Source: Owenia fusiformis
Lineage: Eukaryota; Annelida; Polychaeta; Sabellida; Oweniidae
Direction: 5' to 3'
Length of the DNA stretch: 64,000 nt
Assembly (NCBI GenBank): GCA_903813345.2
Contig: CAIIXF020000001.1
Location: 32,344,556-32,408,555, forward strand
The notes beneath the pieces were generated by a model. The model ran no database searches. It saw only the letters and a list, made by a program, of their open reading frames with translations, and was not told where the DNA came from. Below, piece after piece: positions 60,901-64,000 of the stretch. The stretch's first letter is position 1. The number at the start of each line of letters is the position of its first letter. A program made the translations under genes and the position numbers.

Positions 60901-62088
60901 ATCTGACTTTACTGTTGACAGGCCATTCCGGTGTGAGTACATTATTATTACTTTCTACATCCGATCAAAATTTGCCCTACTTTCACTTGATCTTTGGAGA
61001 AAGGTACACGTATGACATTATAATTATTTGTTGTGACCTACACAGTGTCATTGTCGAAAAGAGTTCCATCTGACCATTCCCAAACCTTTGGGTCTTTAAT
61101 ACTGTTGAGCCCCGTCCAGTAACTATCCGGTAGCTGCGAGTTCTGCCCAAACTTTTTCACTTGATTCCAAATGTAATCCTGTATGATGGATGCATTATTA
61201 GGATGCACTTTTAATTTATGATACACGACTGTACAAGAAATAAATAAAGACACAATGGATTAACCACCAGGAAAAGCAGTTTTGATAGTCACAGTGTAAT
61301 ACTGATGTCGTCACTGGTCTTTAATAATATGATTACCTTTCTTATTTTTAGTACAAGATTCTTATAGTAAATGTATAAGCCAGTTAAAGTAAACTAGAAT
61401 ATTTAAAGGCGCAATATACTTAATTTAGAAGGAAAAATAGAAAACAATCATTGAAACATATTACTCACACACTTGCTCAAATATGACTCAAAGTTTGATT
61501 TGCTTTAATATTGAACCAAGAAAAAAACTCACATAGAAAAAAGCATTTGAAGTTCAGAGATCATTAGACATGCATGCACATGTTAAACAAAGTGCATGTT
61601 TTAAATTACTACTGATTTAAAAGATGGCGACACTTCTATAAAAATGAATGTATCATGTAATAAAAACAACTTTGCCATCTTTCAATGACATTGATGAAAA
61701 CTTGATATATAAGCTTGATAGATGGAAAATATTTTTTGATAACTTATTGTAAGCTTTGATGTGGTCCATTTGAGCTGTTGTTGGTGTCAAATGAAAGATA
61801 AGGTTCTTATCAATACATTGGACATACTATGAAATTTAAATGTAAATCTTTATTTTGCCCAAAAATGTTGCAAATTTCCAAAGTGGACCTTTAAGTTATA
61901 TCTTCTAGAAACATGAAATTACAGGCGTACCCTTTCTTGAGCATTTCTAAATGAGATTAAATTGCCTCCTTGGTATCTGCAAGAATCCCGTGCATCATTC
62001 CAGGTCTTCGAGAGTGTAGTGTCGAACTTGTAGCACCTATCACTTTCAGGGGATTCAACCCATCCATACGGGCATATTTGCCCAGAAC
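21712..62088 (-). CDS. Mannose-receptor-like multi-CTLD receptor, 3' part (12 CTLDs, FAMeT-like domain, TM, tail)
   Basis: A type I membrane receptor of mannose-receptor style, expected to bind glycans or proteins and to be endocytosed. I joined 41 exons (listed separately) with GT/AG introns and matching phases. They give 2073 residues in one frame ending at TAG 21712-21714. Domain order: CTLD1 (about 1-150), CTLD2, CTLD3, CTLD4, CTLD5 (to about 713), Methyltransf_FA domain (about 715-878), CTLD6 to CTLD12 (about 880-1903), Thr/Pro stalk (1904-1991), TM helix (about 2000-2022) and a 51-residue tail with NPLY. EPN/EPS plus WND calcium motifs are intact or near-intact in CTLD4, 5, 6, 9, 11 and 12, altered in 1 and 10, and lost in 2, 3, 7 and 8. 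The first visible exon starts mid-codon, so the N-terminus is missing. Vertebrate mannose receptors have 8 CTLDs and DEC-205 has 10. Orthology is not determinable. Confidence 0.93.
22126..22265. mobile_element. 140-bp hairpin MITE, copy 1 (lectin intron)
   Basis: TGCCTTGGTCACATTTGC...ATGTGACCCCGGCA. The interior is an almost perfect hairpin: CCGATTGAGTATTTTGTTCA pairs with TGAACAAAACACTCAATCGG. A second copy lies at 24523-24662. Its GGTCACAT and CCGGCCGAT words resemble those of the 9912-10560 element. Confidence 0.85.
22446..22709 (-). CDS. CTLD receptor, exon 40 (Thr/Pro-rich stalk)
   Basis: 88 residues rich in Thr, Pro and Ser (TTSLTPPTTTVMTTS, FTLPP repeated), likely an O-glycosylated mucin-like stalk before the membrane. 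Phase 1 at both ends. Donor GTAAGA. Confidence 0.9.
23800..24095. repeat. Direct duplication inside the intron
   Basis: 23800-23925 and 23978-24095 share TTATATTTTGATTT, ATATGGATCCAACTTT/GCATGGATCCAACTTT and GTTGCAAAGTATTGTT in the same order. This is a diverged tandem duplication about 175 bp apart. The rest of the intron 22710-24798 shows nothing else besides the hairpin MITE. Confidence 0.65.
24523..24662. mobile_element. 140-bp hairpin MITE, copy 2 (lectin intron)
   Basis: Nearly identical in length and sequence to 22126-22265, with ends TGCCTTGGTCACATTTGC and GCATATGTGACCCAGGCA. Confidence 0.85.
24799..24975 (-). CDS. CTLD receptor, exon 39 (CTLD12 end)
   Basis: It encodes FFWNDGKPVSYVNW, NGEPSDK, ENCVEM, GTWNDHMC and WYICK. 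EPS plus WND. Confidence 0.93.
25307..25423 (-). CDS. CTLD receptor, exon 38 (CTLD12 core)
   Basis: It encodes GKLASIADLEENQFIMDQI and GLWIGLLQRA. Phase 1 at both ends. Confidence 0.93.
25709..25852 (-). CDS. CTLD receptor, exon 37 (CTLD12 start)
   Basis: It encodes a Pro-rich linker, then TCPSDDWITG, ACYYIY and ESWTLADLEC. Phase 1 at both ends. Confidence 0.92.
25941..26112 (-). CDS. CTLD receptor, exon 36 (CTLD11 second half)
   Basis: It encodes SKGNYRWSDQWPVRYTNW, NNEPSKG, GTWNDTLC and PFICK. I chose the acceptor CCATTAAAG for phase 0 and its pyrimidine tract. The calcium triplet is EPS, and WND is intact. Confidence 0.88.
26188..26335. repeat. Short tandem array of (C/T)TAGACAACTCATCCC, about 16 bp
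   Basis: About nine imperfect units based on GACAACTCATCCCCT, some with GACGACTCAT. The inverse copies are at about 28130-28194. Confidence 0.85.
26451..26900. mobile_element. Foldback element with CACTNACTCC ends (relative of 36327-36854)
   Basis: The ends CACTTACTCCACTCGATTAC and its inverse partner CTAGCGGAGTACCAGTG match the 36327-36854 family. Interior words GTAACAAAATG, AGGCAGAATTCCCA and GATTCTGTTGTC are shared. Flanks ATGAA and ATAAA may be a decayed 5-bp duplication. Confidence 0.75.
26928..28025 (+). mobile_element. Mariner-like relic with about 190-bp inverted repeats
   Basis: TA-CGAGGGGTGATCAATAAG and CTTATTGATCACCCCTCG-TA are inverted ends with long TIRs. A plus-strand remnant at about 27315-27450 reads FHMDNAPAHRSQIVQ and YNAPYCPDL, the second and third Asp regions of a mariner transposase. 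It is followed by stops and is inactive. Confidence 0.88.
28195..29118. other. Remainder of intron 26113-29118
   Basis: AT-rich with a (TC)n microsatellite at about 28255-28271. Nothing else recognised. Confidence 0.5.
29119..29372 (-). CDS. CTLD receptor, exon 35 (CTLD11 first half)
   Basis: It encodes a short linker, NSCLDGYSP, GCYKL, MQWSAASSNC, GASLVSIHSAFENAF and VWIGLSDQ. This CTLD's first half is one exon rather than two. Donor GTAAGT, phase 0. Confidence 0.92.
29605..29704 (-). CDS. CTLD receptor, exon 34 (CTLD10 end)
   Basis: It encodes KHCANV, GKWDDFNC and GYVCQ. WDD replaces WND. Confidence 0.9.
29796..29947 (-). CDS. CTLD receptor, exon 33 (CTLD10 core)
   Basis: It encodes DLWIGLNERI, WRWANNEDVVYTNW and GEPNSGWNE. 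EPN is intact. Phase 0 at the end. Confidence 0.92.
30058..30186 (-). CDS. CTLD receptor, exon 32 (CTLD10 first half)
   Basis: It encodes NKCFGLFGED, LSWTDAVETC and AYDLATINSNLES. Acceptor ACTTACAG, donor GTATGT. Confidence 0.93.
30651..30933 (-). other. Open frame in intron, possible optional exon
   Basis: About 94 codons are open on the minus strand with no recognised domain. The frame ends at CCACCAGGCG followed by GTAAAT, a donor whose phase (1) would fit exon 32, and an AG near 30918 could give phase 1 entry. But exon 31 joins exon 32 perfectly without it (YNGVGNKCF), and the acceptor is weak. Confidence 0.25.
31268..31368. repeat. About 100-bp hairpin (small MITE)
   Basis: TCCACCACTTAAGGGAAGGT pairs with ACCTTCCCTTAATATAAGCGGTGGA (one small insertion). 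It lies in intron 30187-31560. Confidence 0.7.
31561..31695 (-). CDS. CTLD receptor, exon 31 (CTLD9 end, CTLD10 start)
   Basis: It encodes FWNDDNC and GFICK, a linker, then GYCPQGYNGV. WND is intact. The join to exon 32 spells YNGVGNKCF, a normal CTLD start. Confidence 0.92.
31909..32009 (-). CDS. CTLD receptor, exon 30 (CTLD9)
   Basis: It encodes WSDGSPTSLVIW, EGEPNDY and RCVDLY. EPN is intact. Confidence 0.92.
32187..32251 (-). CDS. CTLD receptor, exon 29 (CTLD9 core)
   Basis: It encodes TGKTSNDKLWIGLNELELDG. Donor GTAAGA. Confidence 0.92.
32433..32605 (-). CDS. CTLD receptor, exon 28 (CTLD9 first half)
   Basis: It encodes YCANGADW, GHCYF, KKSWFAARKYC and HGGDLTSINSIDENHFLTAW. Ends in phase 0. 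Confidence 0.93.
32606..33194. other. Lectin intron, no feature seen
   Basis: Ordinary AT-rich intron between exons 27 and 28. No repeat recognised. Confidence 0.5.
33195..33239 (-). CDS. CTLD receptor, exon 27 (Pro/Thr linker)
   Basis: A 45-nt symmetric exon (phase 1 to 1) encoding IQPLTTPAAPTPNP between CTLD8 and CTLD9. It could be skipped without a frameshift. Confidence 0.85.
33483..33656 (-). CDS. CTLD receptor, exon 26 (CTLD8 end)
   Basis: It encodes YHWNDGSPFQYSNW, NEPND, ENCAEL, KWRLSYC and NWICE. EPN is kept but WND is replaced by WRL. Confidence 0.92.
33657..34186. other. Lectin intron, no feature seen
   Basis: Ordinary AT-rich intron between exons 25 and 26. No repeat recognised. 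Confidence 0.5.
34187..34239 (-). CDS. CTLD receptor, exon 25 (CTLD8 core)
   Basis: It encodes WSNTGYWIGLSKRSTDN. Only 53 nt. Donor GTAAGC. Confidence 0.9.
34466..34596 (-). CDS. CTLD receptor, exon 24B (CTLD8 first half, alternative B)
   Basis: 43 codons plus 2 nt, phase 0 in and phase 2 out, like 24A. Marks are RKTWGEAESFC and GGDLASLHSEEVSVF. A pyrimidine-rich tract precedes the acceptor TTATTAAG, and the donor is GTAAGT. It joins exon 25 through a Thr codon. By eye it is roughly 40 percent identical to 24A. Confidence 0.83.
34829..35244. mobile_element. TA-flanked MITE between the alternative exons
   Basis: CAGGGTGAACCCAAAAAAAT at the left and TTTTTTGGTACACCCTG at the right, with TA duplications. 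The inner repeat GAGTTTGATTAAAGAAAGTT pairs with AACTTTCTTTAATCGAACTC. No transposase. Confidence 0.85.
35440..35576 (-). CDS. CTLD receptor, exon 24A (CTLD8 first half, alternative A)
   Basis: 45 codons plus 2 nt, phase 0 in and phase 2 out. Marks are MKTWVEAQSFC and GGDLASIHSAELTKF. The acceptor ATTATACAG is strong and the donor is GTGAGA. It cannot be spliced to 24B without a frameshift. It joins exon 25 through a Ser codon. Confidence 0.85.
36011..36210 (-). CDS. CTLD receptor, exon 23 (CTLD7 end, CTLD8 start)
   Basis: It encodes GKWMDDDC and GFICKK, then a Pro/Thr linker, then CPSEWKGFGDKCYK opening CTLD8. It ends in phase 0 and can join either of two alternative exons. Confidence 0.93.
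36327..36854. mobile_element. 528-bp foldback element, CACTG ends, 5-bp duplication
   Basis: The left half CACTGGTGATCCACTCGATT is mirrored by AATCGAGTGGATCACCAGTG on the right, and nearly the whole element is palindromic around 36605. AGTAG flanks both sides (36322-36326 and 36855-36859). CAC-type ends plus 5-bp duplications recall the Transib superfamily. This is inference from ends only. Confidence 0.8.
36879..37024 (-). CDS. CTLD receptor, exon 22 (CTLD7 core)
   Basis: It encodes PEQEYISSEL, IWIGLTNRG, FYWTSGRPVTYTNW and HESHT. No EPN triplet, so the calcium/sugar site is probably lost. Confidence 0.92.
37216..38250 (+). mobile_element. Mariner-like relic (TA-CAAGGGGCGATCC ends)
   Basis: CAAGGGGCGATCCATATATT and AATATATGGATCGCCCCTTG are inverted ends with TIRs of about 200 bp and TA flanks. 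The plus strand near 37797 reads VEDHPQSGCKKS, the mariner helix-turn-helix region. Frames are broken. Confidence 0.87.
38281..38399 (-). CDS. CTLD receptor, exon 21 (CTLD7 first half)
   Basis: It encodes DFQSAWDAYCYSL, FTDADIHC and KGGKLVDIL. The acceptor CTCTTCCCAAG gives the phase-0 join CPT-DFQSAW. Confidence 0.9.
38400..39129. other. Lectin intron, no feature seen
   Basis: Intron between exons 20 and 21. Short repeated AACTTGACAGTTGA words lie at about 38475-38505. Nothing else recognised. Confidence 0.5.
39130..39246 (-). CDS. CTLD receptor, exon 20 (CTLD6 end, CTLD7 start)
   Basis: 39 whole codons. ARWNDVPC and GGYICKK end CTLD6 (WND intact). A Pro/Thr linker then leads to GCPT, the first residues of CTLD7. 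Confidence 0.93.
39405..39586 (-). CDS. CTLD receptor, exon 19 (CTLD6 core)
   Basis: It encodes KVWIGLNDL, FEWLDGSPVTFTRW, REPND and EQCVVMYKESH. EPN is present. Donor GTAAGT. Confidence 0.94.
39694..40758 (-). mobile_element. Mariner-like relic (TA-CAGGGTGTCCGG ends)
   Basis: CAGGGTGTCCGGAAAGTAAA and TTTACTTTCCGGACACCCTG are perfect inverted ends with TA flanks. The minus strand at about 40200-40260 retains NPPY, PD and ASLDFYLNDH, the third-Asp region of a mariner transposase, interrupted by stops. Confidence 0.87.
40871..41053 (-). CDS. CTLD receptor, exon 18 (CTLD6 start)
   Basis: It encodes YGCEEGWVQYGEKCYHF, KSWQQARDEC and SELVSILDENEYNFVA. Phase 1 at both ends. Confidence 0.93.
41137..41628 (-). 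CDS. CTLD receptor, exon 17 (Methyltransf_FA / FAMeT-like domain)
   Basis: One 492-nt exon encodes a Thr/Pro linker followed by about 140 residues with the pattern of the farnesoic-acid-O-methyltransferase-like domain: LSFLIKASGGAHILL, QIELGIENNQYSEIRS, GILNKNEYRAFWIGW, NIQVGRGKTIG, FMKWQAP and GKWIFVNI. In other proteins this domain is an extracellular module of unclear function. I claim no methyltransferase activity. Phase 1 at both ends makes it an insertable or skippable module. Confidence 0.88.
41751..41864 (-). CDS. CTLD receptor, exon 16 (CTLD5 end)
   Basis: It encodes GEPNNWAGTEDC, KQWNDISC and YSICKKR. EPN and WND are both intact. Confidence 0.92.
41977..42096 (-). CDS. CTLD receptor, exon 15 (CTLD5 core)
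   Basis: It encodes LGMWIGIHDR, WEWSSGDPVNFFNW and AP. It joins exon 16 to spell APGEPNNW. Confidence 0.92.
42097..42446. other. Lectin intron, nothing firm
   Basis: GATCGACCCTTGTA near 42333 resembles a mariner end, but no partner was found. Confidence 0.4.
42447..42617 (-). CDS. CTLD receptor, exon 14 (CTLD5 start)
   Basis: It encodes KCGPYWEDD, EYCYQF, SSWTDSRATC and HGGDLLSINSVHEQRYIA. Donor GTATCA is weak but in phase. Confidence 0.9.
42783..42975 (-). CDS. CTLD receptor, exon 13 (CTLD4 end, linker)
   Basis: It encodes FTNWGDGEPNN, GENCAEV, KWNDVAC and PFICK, followed by a Thr/Pro linker. EPN and WND are both intact, a mannose-type calcium site. Confidence 0.93.
43069..43148 (-). CDS. 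CTLD receptor, exon 12 (CTLD4 core)
   Basis: It encodes AISWIGFNDRAVEGSWVWND. Acceptor TTTTTAG, donor GTAAGT. Confidence 0.92.
43149..43664. other. Lectin intron, no feature seen
   Basis: Intron between exons 11 and 12. No repeat recognised. Confidence 0.5.
43665..43829 (-). CDS. CTLD receptor, exon 11 (CTLD4 start)
   Basis: It encodes YACPNDWTMDNSFCYSF, VTWPMARLKC and ADLVTIMSETEQTFI. The donor GTGCGT was picked by phase: it leaves one base that pairs with exon 12. Confidence 0.9.
43901..44272. mobile_element. Foldback MITE with AGAGAGCTTTCGAT ends
   Basis: AGAGAGCTTTCGAT and ATCGAAAGCTCTCT are inverted, and AAT flanks both sides. The interior holds two further hairpins: TGCTTTCATCCTTAAAATCA with its inverse, and AATCAATTTCCTCG with CGAGGGAATTGATT. 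Confidence 0.75.
44374..44481 (-). CDS. CTLD receptor, exon 10 (CTLD3 end, linker)
   Basis: It encodes YWSMTTYC and AYACETT, followed by a Val/Pro/Thr linker. WND is missing. Confidence 0.88.
44482..45308. other. Lectin introns either side of exon 9, no feature seen
   Basis: Introns 44482-44820 and 44956-45308 are AT-rich. I recognised no repeats in them. Confidence 0.5.
44821..44955 (-). CDS. CTLD receptor, exon 9 (CTLD3)
   Basis: It encodes LIWSDGTAVEGEEKFKNW, then LGQPN and DCGRIFTG. QPN is present in the long loop. Confidence 0.91.
45309..45391 (-). CDS. CTLD receptor, exon 8 (CTLD3 core)
   Basis: It encodes QYEQDYINIKAKQL and TMWLGVS. Phase 2 in and phase 1 out. Donor GTGCAG is weak but keeps the frame into exon 9. 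Confidence 0.88.
45539..45781 (-). CDS. CTLD receptor, exon 7 (CTLD2 end, CTLD3 start)
   Basis: It completes CTLD2 (WSAQQCDRERKYIC, WND lost) and starts CTLD3 (GRCAGGWLEKNGKCYKFY, ARDHCARMNTNLLSIQ). Its acceptor, TGTCATTTCAG, is supplied by the last unit of the 55-bp minisatellite. The exon opens GGGTAAGG, which itself resembles a 5' splice site. Confidence 0.93.
45783..54424. repeat. 55-bp minisatellite array filling a lectin intron (about 157 units)
   Basis: 8.6 kb of head-to-tail units. The invariant core on the plus strand is GAGATATATTCTTGACTG, followed by (A/C)ATGACACCCATCTTAGAATG and a variable TGCCC block. Length variants include a 53-bp type with GAACCGATC and a type with ATGTAATGNGCCATATAAG. 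Because 55 is not a multiple of 3, the minus strand is open for long stretches with a 55-residue period; these frames are not genes. The array touches the exon 7 acceptor. Confidence 0.95.
54493..54581 (-). CDS. CTLD receptor, exon 6 (CTLD2)
   Basis: It encodes YDWLWTDGT and WIDGQPNVEP (QPN in place of EPN). The donor GTATGT opens the approximately 8.7-kb minisatellite intron. Confidence 0.92.
54850..54988 (-). CDS. CTLD receptor, exon 5 (CTLD2 core)
   Basis: It encodes EDCANFDGELTSIQN and AWIGLYTKS. Ends in phase 0 at GTGAGT. Confidence 0.92.
55245..55335 (-). CDS. CTLD receptor, exon 4 (CTLD2 start)
   Basis: It encodes FCPNDWYHLGEYCYHL and FWEAR. It lies between the giant foldback intron (55336-59813) and exon 5. 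Confidence 0.92.
55430..56745 (+). repeat. Left arm: 42-bp tandem array
   Basis: The unit is a 23-bp part (ATAAAACTAAGACCCCCCACG + TT) and a 19-bp part (ATAAAACTAAGACCCTGTT), about 31 copies. The plus strand reads through as a 14-residue periodic frame, an artefact of 42 being divisible by 3. Confidence 0.95.
57965..59450 (-). repeat. Right arm: inverted 42-bp tandem array
   Basis: The reverse complement of the left-arm unit, about 35 copies with a few variants (GTGGGTGG, GTGGGGAG). Confidence 0.95.
59814..59932 (-). CDS. CTLD receptor, exon 3 (CTLD1 end)
   Basis: It encodes PWQSGEPNSETENC, then MNDHDC and FNFIC. EPN is present, and MND replaces WND at the calcium site. Confidence 0.92.
59980..60546 (-). 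mobile_element. Mariner-like relic (short, deleted)
   Basis: The left end CAGTGCGTATAAAAAAACGC pairs with GCGTTTTTTTGATACGCCCTG at the right, with TA flanks. A minus-strand remnant at about 60230-60300 reads SSPDLNCCDFFFWSY, the third-Asp region of a mariner transposase. Confidence 0.82.
60727..60937. mobile_element. 211-bp TA-flanked MITE
   Basis: TCACACCGGAATAGCCTG and CAGGCCATTCCGGTGTGAG are inverted ends of about 38 bp, extending to AAAGTCAGATA/TATCTGACTTT. TA flanks both sides. Confidence 0.82.
61042..61178 (-). CDS. CTLD receptor, exon 2 (CTLD1 core)
   Basis: It reads DYIWNQVKKFG, YWTGLN and WEWSDGT. I chose the acceptor CATCATACAG because only it keeps phase 0 with exon 1 and gives the CTLD-like join AQER-DYIW. 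A stronger-looking acceptor at about 61229 breaks the phase. Confidence 0.87.
61453..61850 (+). repeat. Dispersed repeat, copy 2 (partner at 12060)
   Basis: Colinear with 12060-12480 in the same orientation. It lies in the intron just downstream of lectin exon 1 of the window. Confidence 0.75.
61931..62088 (-). CDS. CTLD receptor, exon 1 of window (CTLD1 first half)
   Basis: It encodes SGQICPYGW, DRCYKF, KTWNDARDSC and GGNLISFRNAQER, the N-terminal half of a C-type lectin fold. The acceptor is ATTTCAG. It starts with 2 nt of a split codon, so at least one exon lies upstream. Donor GTACGC, phase 0. Confidence 0.9.
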
Positions 62089-64000
62089 CTGAAATAAAAG
62101 GATCCTGCTCATGTCTTGTTAATTGAAGCGTCAATTAAACATTACTGTTCAATAATAATGACCATTGTAGACAGGGAAAGATTTGTTGTTAAGTTTGTGA
62201 AAAGTATGTATAATAGTTATTCGTGATTTTAATGTGCACCAAATAACTTTTAACTTTTAGGCTGGTCTAAAATTATTAATATAAACAAATTCAAGAAGTT
62301 AAAAAAGAGAATATTTACGTTAAGAAATTAGAAAAGATTTTTGTTAGACATTATGTCTATAGTACTGGGAGAAGGCAAAATTGTTGTAAGGCTCGGGTCA
62401 ACTATGAAATCAAGTGACCTTGCGACAACAGAAACATATTTCTACAAACCTTTCTTATACTTGTGGCTTGTTAACAAAACTTATCATATGCTTACTGGAA
62501 CTTTAAGAAGTGGCCACTTATTCTAACAAAAAACATTACATATCAAAACTAAATATATCACTTGGAGTACATTACTAGTTGCAATCTTTAACCACTTGCA
62601 ATGATTTTGATAAACAGAATTATAAAATAATGATAAAAAGTTCAATTATCATGTTTTCAGTAAACCTACATGGTTATAGTAAACTCACGTGATGACATCG
62701 ATTTTATAAGATAGCCTCGTAACCCCTAGTTATCATTTCTTAAGGGTCCTTAGACTACTCACCTATCAACTTATATATTATGTGACTTGCGGCTTTTTGT
62801 ACAAGGATTGGTACCATCGATCTTCAGGCCCATTGAAGGTTTAGTTTATTTGAATTCATTCAAAAACAGATAATAAGATCTTCAATTAATCAACTGAAAA
62901 TGCTTGTTATTTCATATTGAGTGATGAGTATTTTGTTTTCATAACACTGGTCCTCGACCTGAAGTGTATTATAGTATGCCTTAAAAACAGGGAAGGGCCA
63001 ACTATAGTACATATATAAAAAGTAGCTTGGGGGCGGGGCCGTAGTATCGACACACAGAACTCATCATTGTGAGTGCTAAAATCAGATAAATATATCCTAG
63101 GTTTGTACAGTATTTTCATTACTCTAAATTGTCCCCTGTGATTCGATGGCATATTTGCAGTATATTATATTTTATGCATGAAAGACAGTTTGTAGGGTTG
63201 GTAGCGAAGCCTTGATATCATGCTTATTCTTAAGAAATGTCTGGCAGACCTCCTACACCCACTGGTATATAGTATCTATGTGAGATTGACCTTTAGCCTT
63301 CCAGTTGGAAATTAAATTCTTTATTTCATGATTGATGGTATAATCACGGAGTACAATCAAAAGATTTGTCAAGCATTTACTAATTCCACACGATATAATT
63401 TAACTTTCACTTCTGTTTTAAATCAAATCAAGCTGGGAATAAAAATACCATTTCTTTTTGAACTTTTTAATGACATGATATAGTATACATAGTATAGTGA
63501 CATGATGATATTTACTAGTATTGCTTCAAGACTGTGGATCTGCCCCCCCCCCGTATGACTCACAAGGGTTTATCGCGTGACTATGTTTTCAATATAACTC
63601 TTAAGGTATTAGAGATCTAGATATATGGGGTCTTTTTAATTGTCTTCAAAAACATTAATGTTTAAATTTTCTGTCAACCGATGGGGAGCAGTTTCAAATG
63701 TGAAATACATTAGATGTCTCAGTAATATTTCTTTTACAACTATACTTTAGAGGAAAGAACCTGTCAAACATTTTCCAGATTAACACGTTCTCTCCTCCAA
63801 AGGAAATGCTGCATTGTGGGATCCACAGCTTTTACTATCCTTTTGGAATAGTTCAGATCGCAAAAGCGTTAGGTAAAGAGGGGCTCTGATAAATCAGAAT
63901 GGAAATACTGTAAAAAATGCTAAGTTCAAATTGTGTGAAGGTAAGCAAAAAATATTGCTAAGATGTCAAGTAAACAAAAGTATTAAAGAAACATAGTACA
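62089..64000. other. Upstream intron (or 5' region) of the lectin receptor, no exon found
   Basis: Exon 1 of the window needs an upstream exon ending in phase 1, but I found no CTLD, signal-peptide or linker coding in either strand here. A poly-C tract lies at about 63543-63553. The gene therefore most likely continues beyond 64000. Confidence 0.5.

Noticed and set aside
61178-61229. Stronger-looking acceptor TTTCTTGTACAG for lectin exon 2
   Set aside because: It leaves two bases of a split codon, while exon 1 ends in phase 0, so the frame would break. The CATCATACAG acceptor keeps the frame and the CTLD alignment.
62907-63152. 81-codon minus-strand frame as the missing lectin 5' exon
   Set aside because: No CTLD, signal-peptide or linker features, and no donor in the required phase at its end.

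Overview
The window is AT-rich animal DNA: intron-rich genes, GT/AG splice sites, and introns full of cut-and-paste transposon relics, foldback elements and minisatellites. A C-type-lectin receptor of mannose-receptor type and an SLC22 transporter, together with mariner, Jockey/CR1-like LINE and Harbinger-like repeats, point to an invertebrate, most likely marine (deuterostome or lophotrochozoan). I cannot fix the species.

Layout. Positions 1-14350 hold no gene I can support. This stretch is a mosaic of transposon relics: a mariner relic with TA duplications, TA-flanked MITEs, a truncated LINE 3' end, a GC-rich Harbinger-like element and foldbacks. Positions 14351-21441 (+) hold a complete eight-exon SLC22-family membrane transporter of 549 residues. 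Its sixth intron contains a probable 2-kb solo LTR. Positions 21712-62088 (-) hold the 3' part of a very large receptor gene: 41 exons per transcript, 42 counting an alternative pair, and 2073 codons in an unbroken frame. The two genes converge tail to tail, with 270 bp between stop codons. The 5' end of the receptor (signal peptide and any CysR or FN2 domains) lies beyond position 64000 or in exons I could not find in 62089-64000.

The receptor reads, N to C: CTLD1-5, a farnesoic-acid-O-methyltransferase-like (Methyltransf_FA) domain, CTLD6-12, a Thr/Pro-rich stalk, one transmembrane helix, and a short tail with an NPLY endocytosis-type motif. Splice phases agree at every junction. CTLD8 has two candidate first-half exons, 35440-35576 and 34466-34596. 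Both start in phase 0 and end in phase 2, so a message containing both would be out of frame; they look like a mutually exclusive pair.

Two introns are extreme. Intron 45782-54492 is an approximately 8.6-kb array of about 157 copies of a 55-bp unit. It runs right up to the 3' splice site, and most units repeat that site's branch-like and acceptor sequence. Intron 55336-59813 carries a 4091-bp foldback element whose arms are 42-bp tandem repeats, bounded by a perfect 10-bp target duplication. Other introns hold mariner relics, a foldback with CACTG ends and 5-bp duplications, hairpin MITEs, and a nested composite element.
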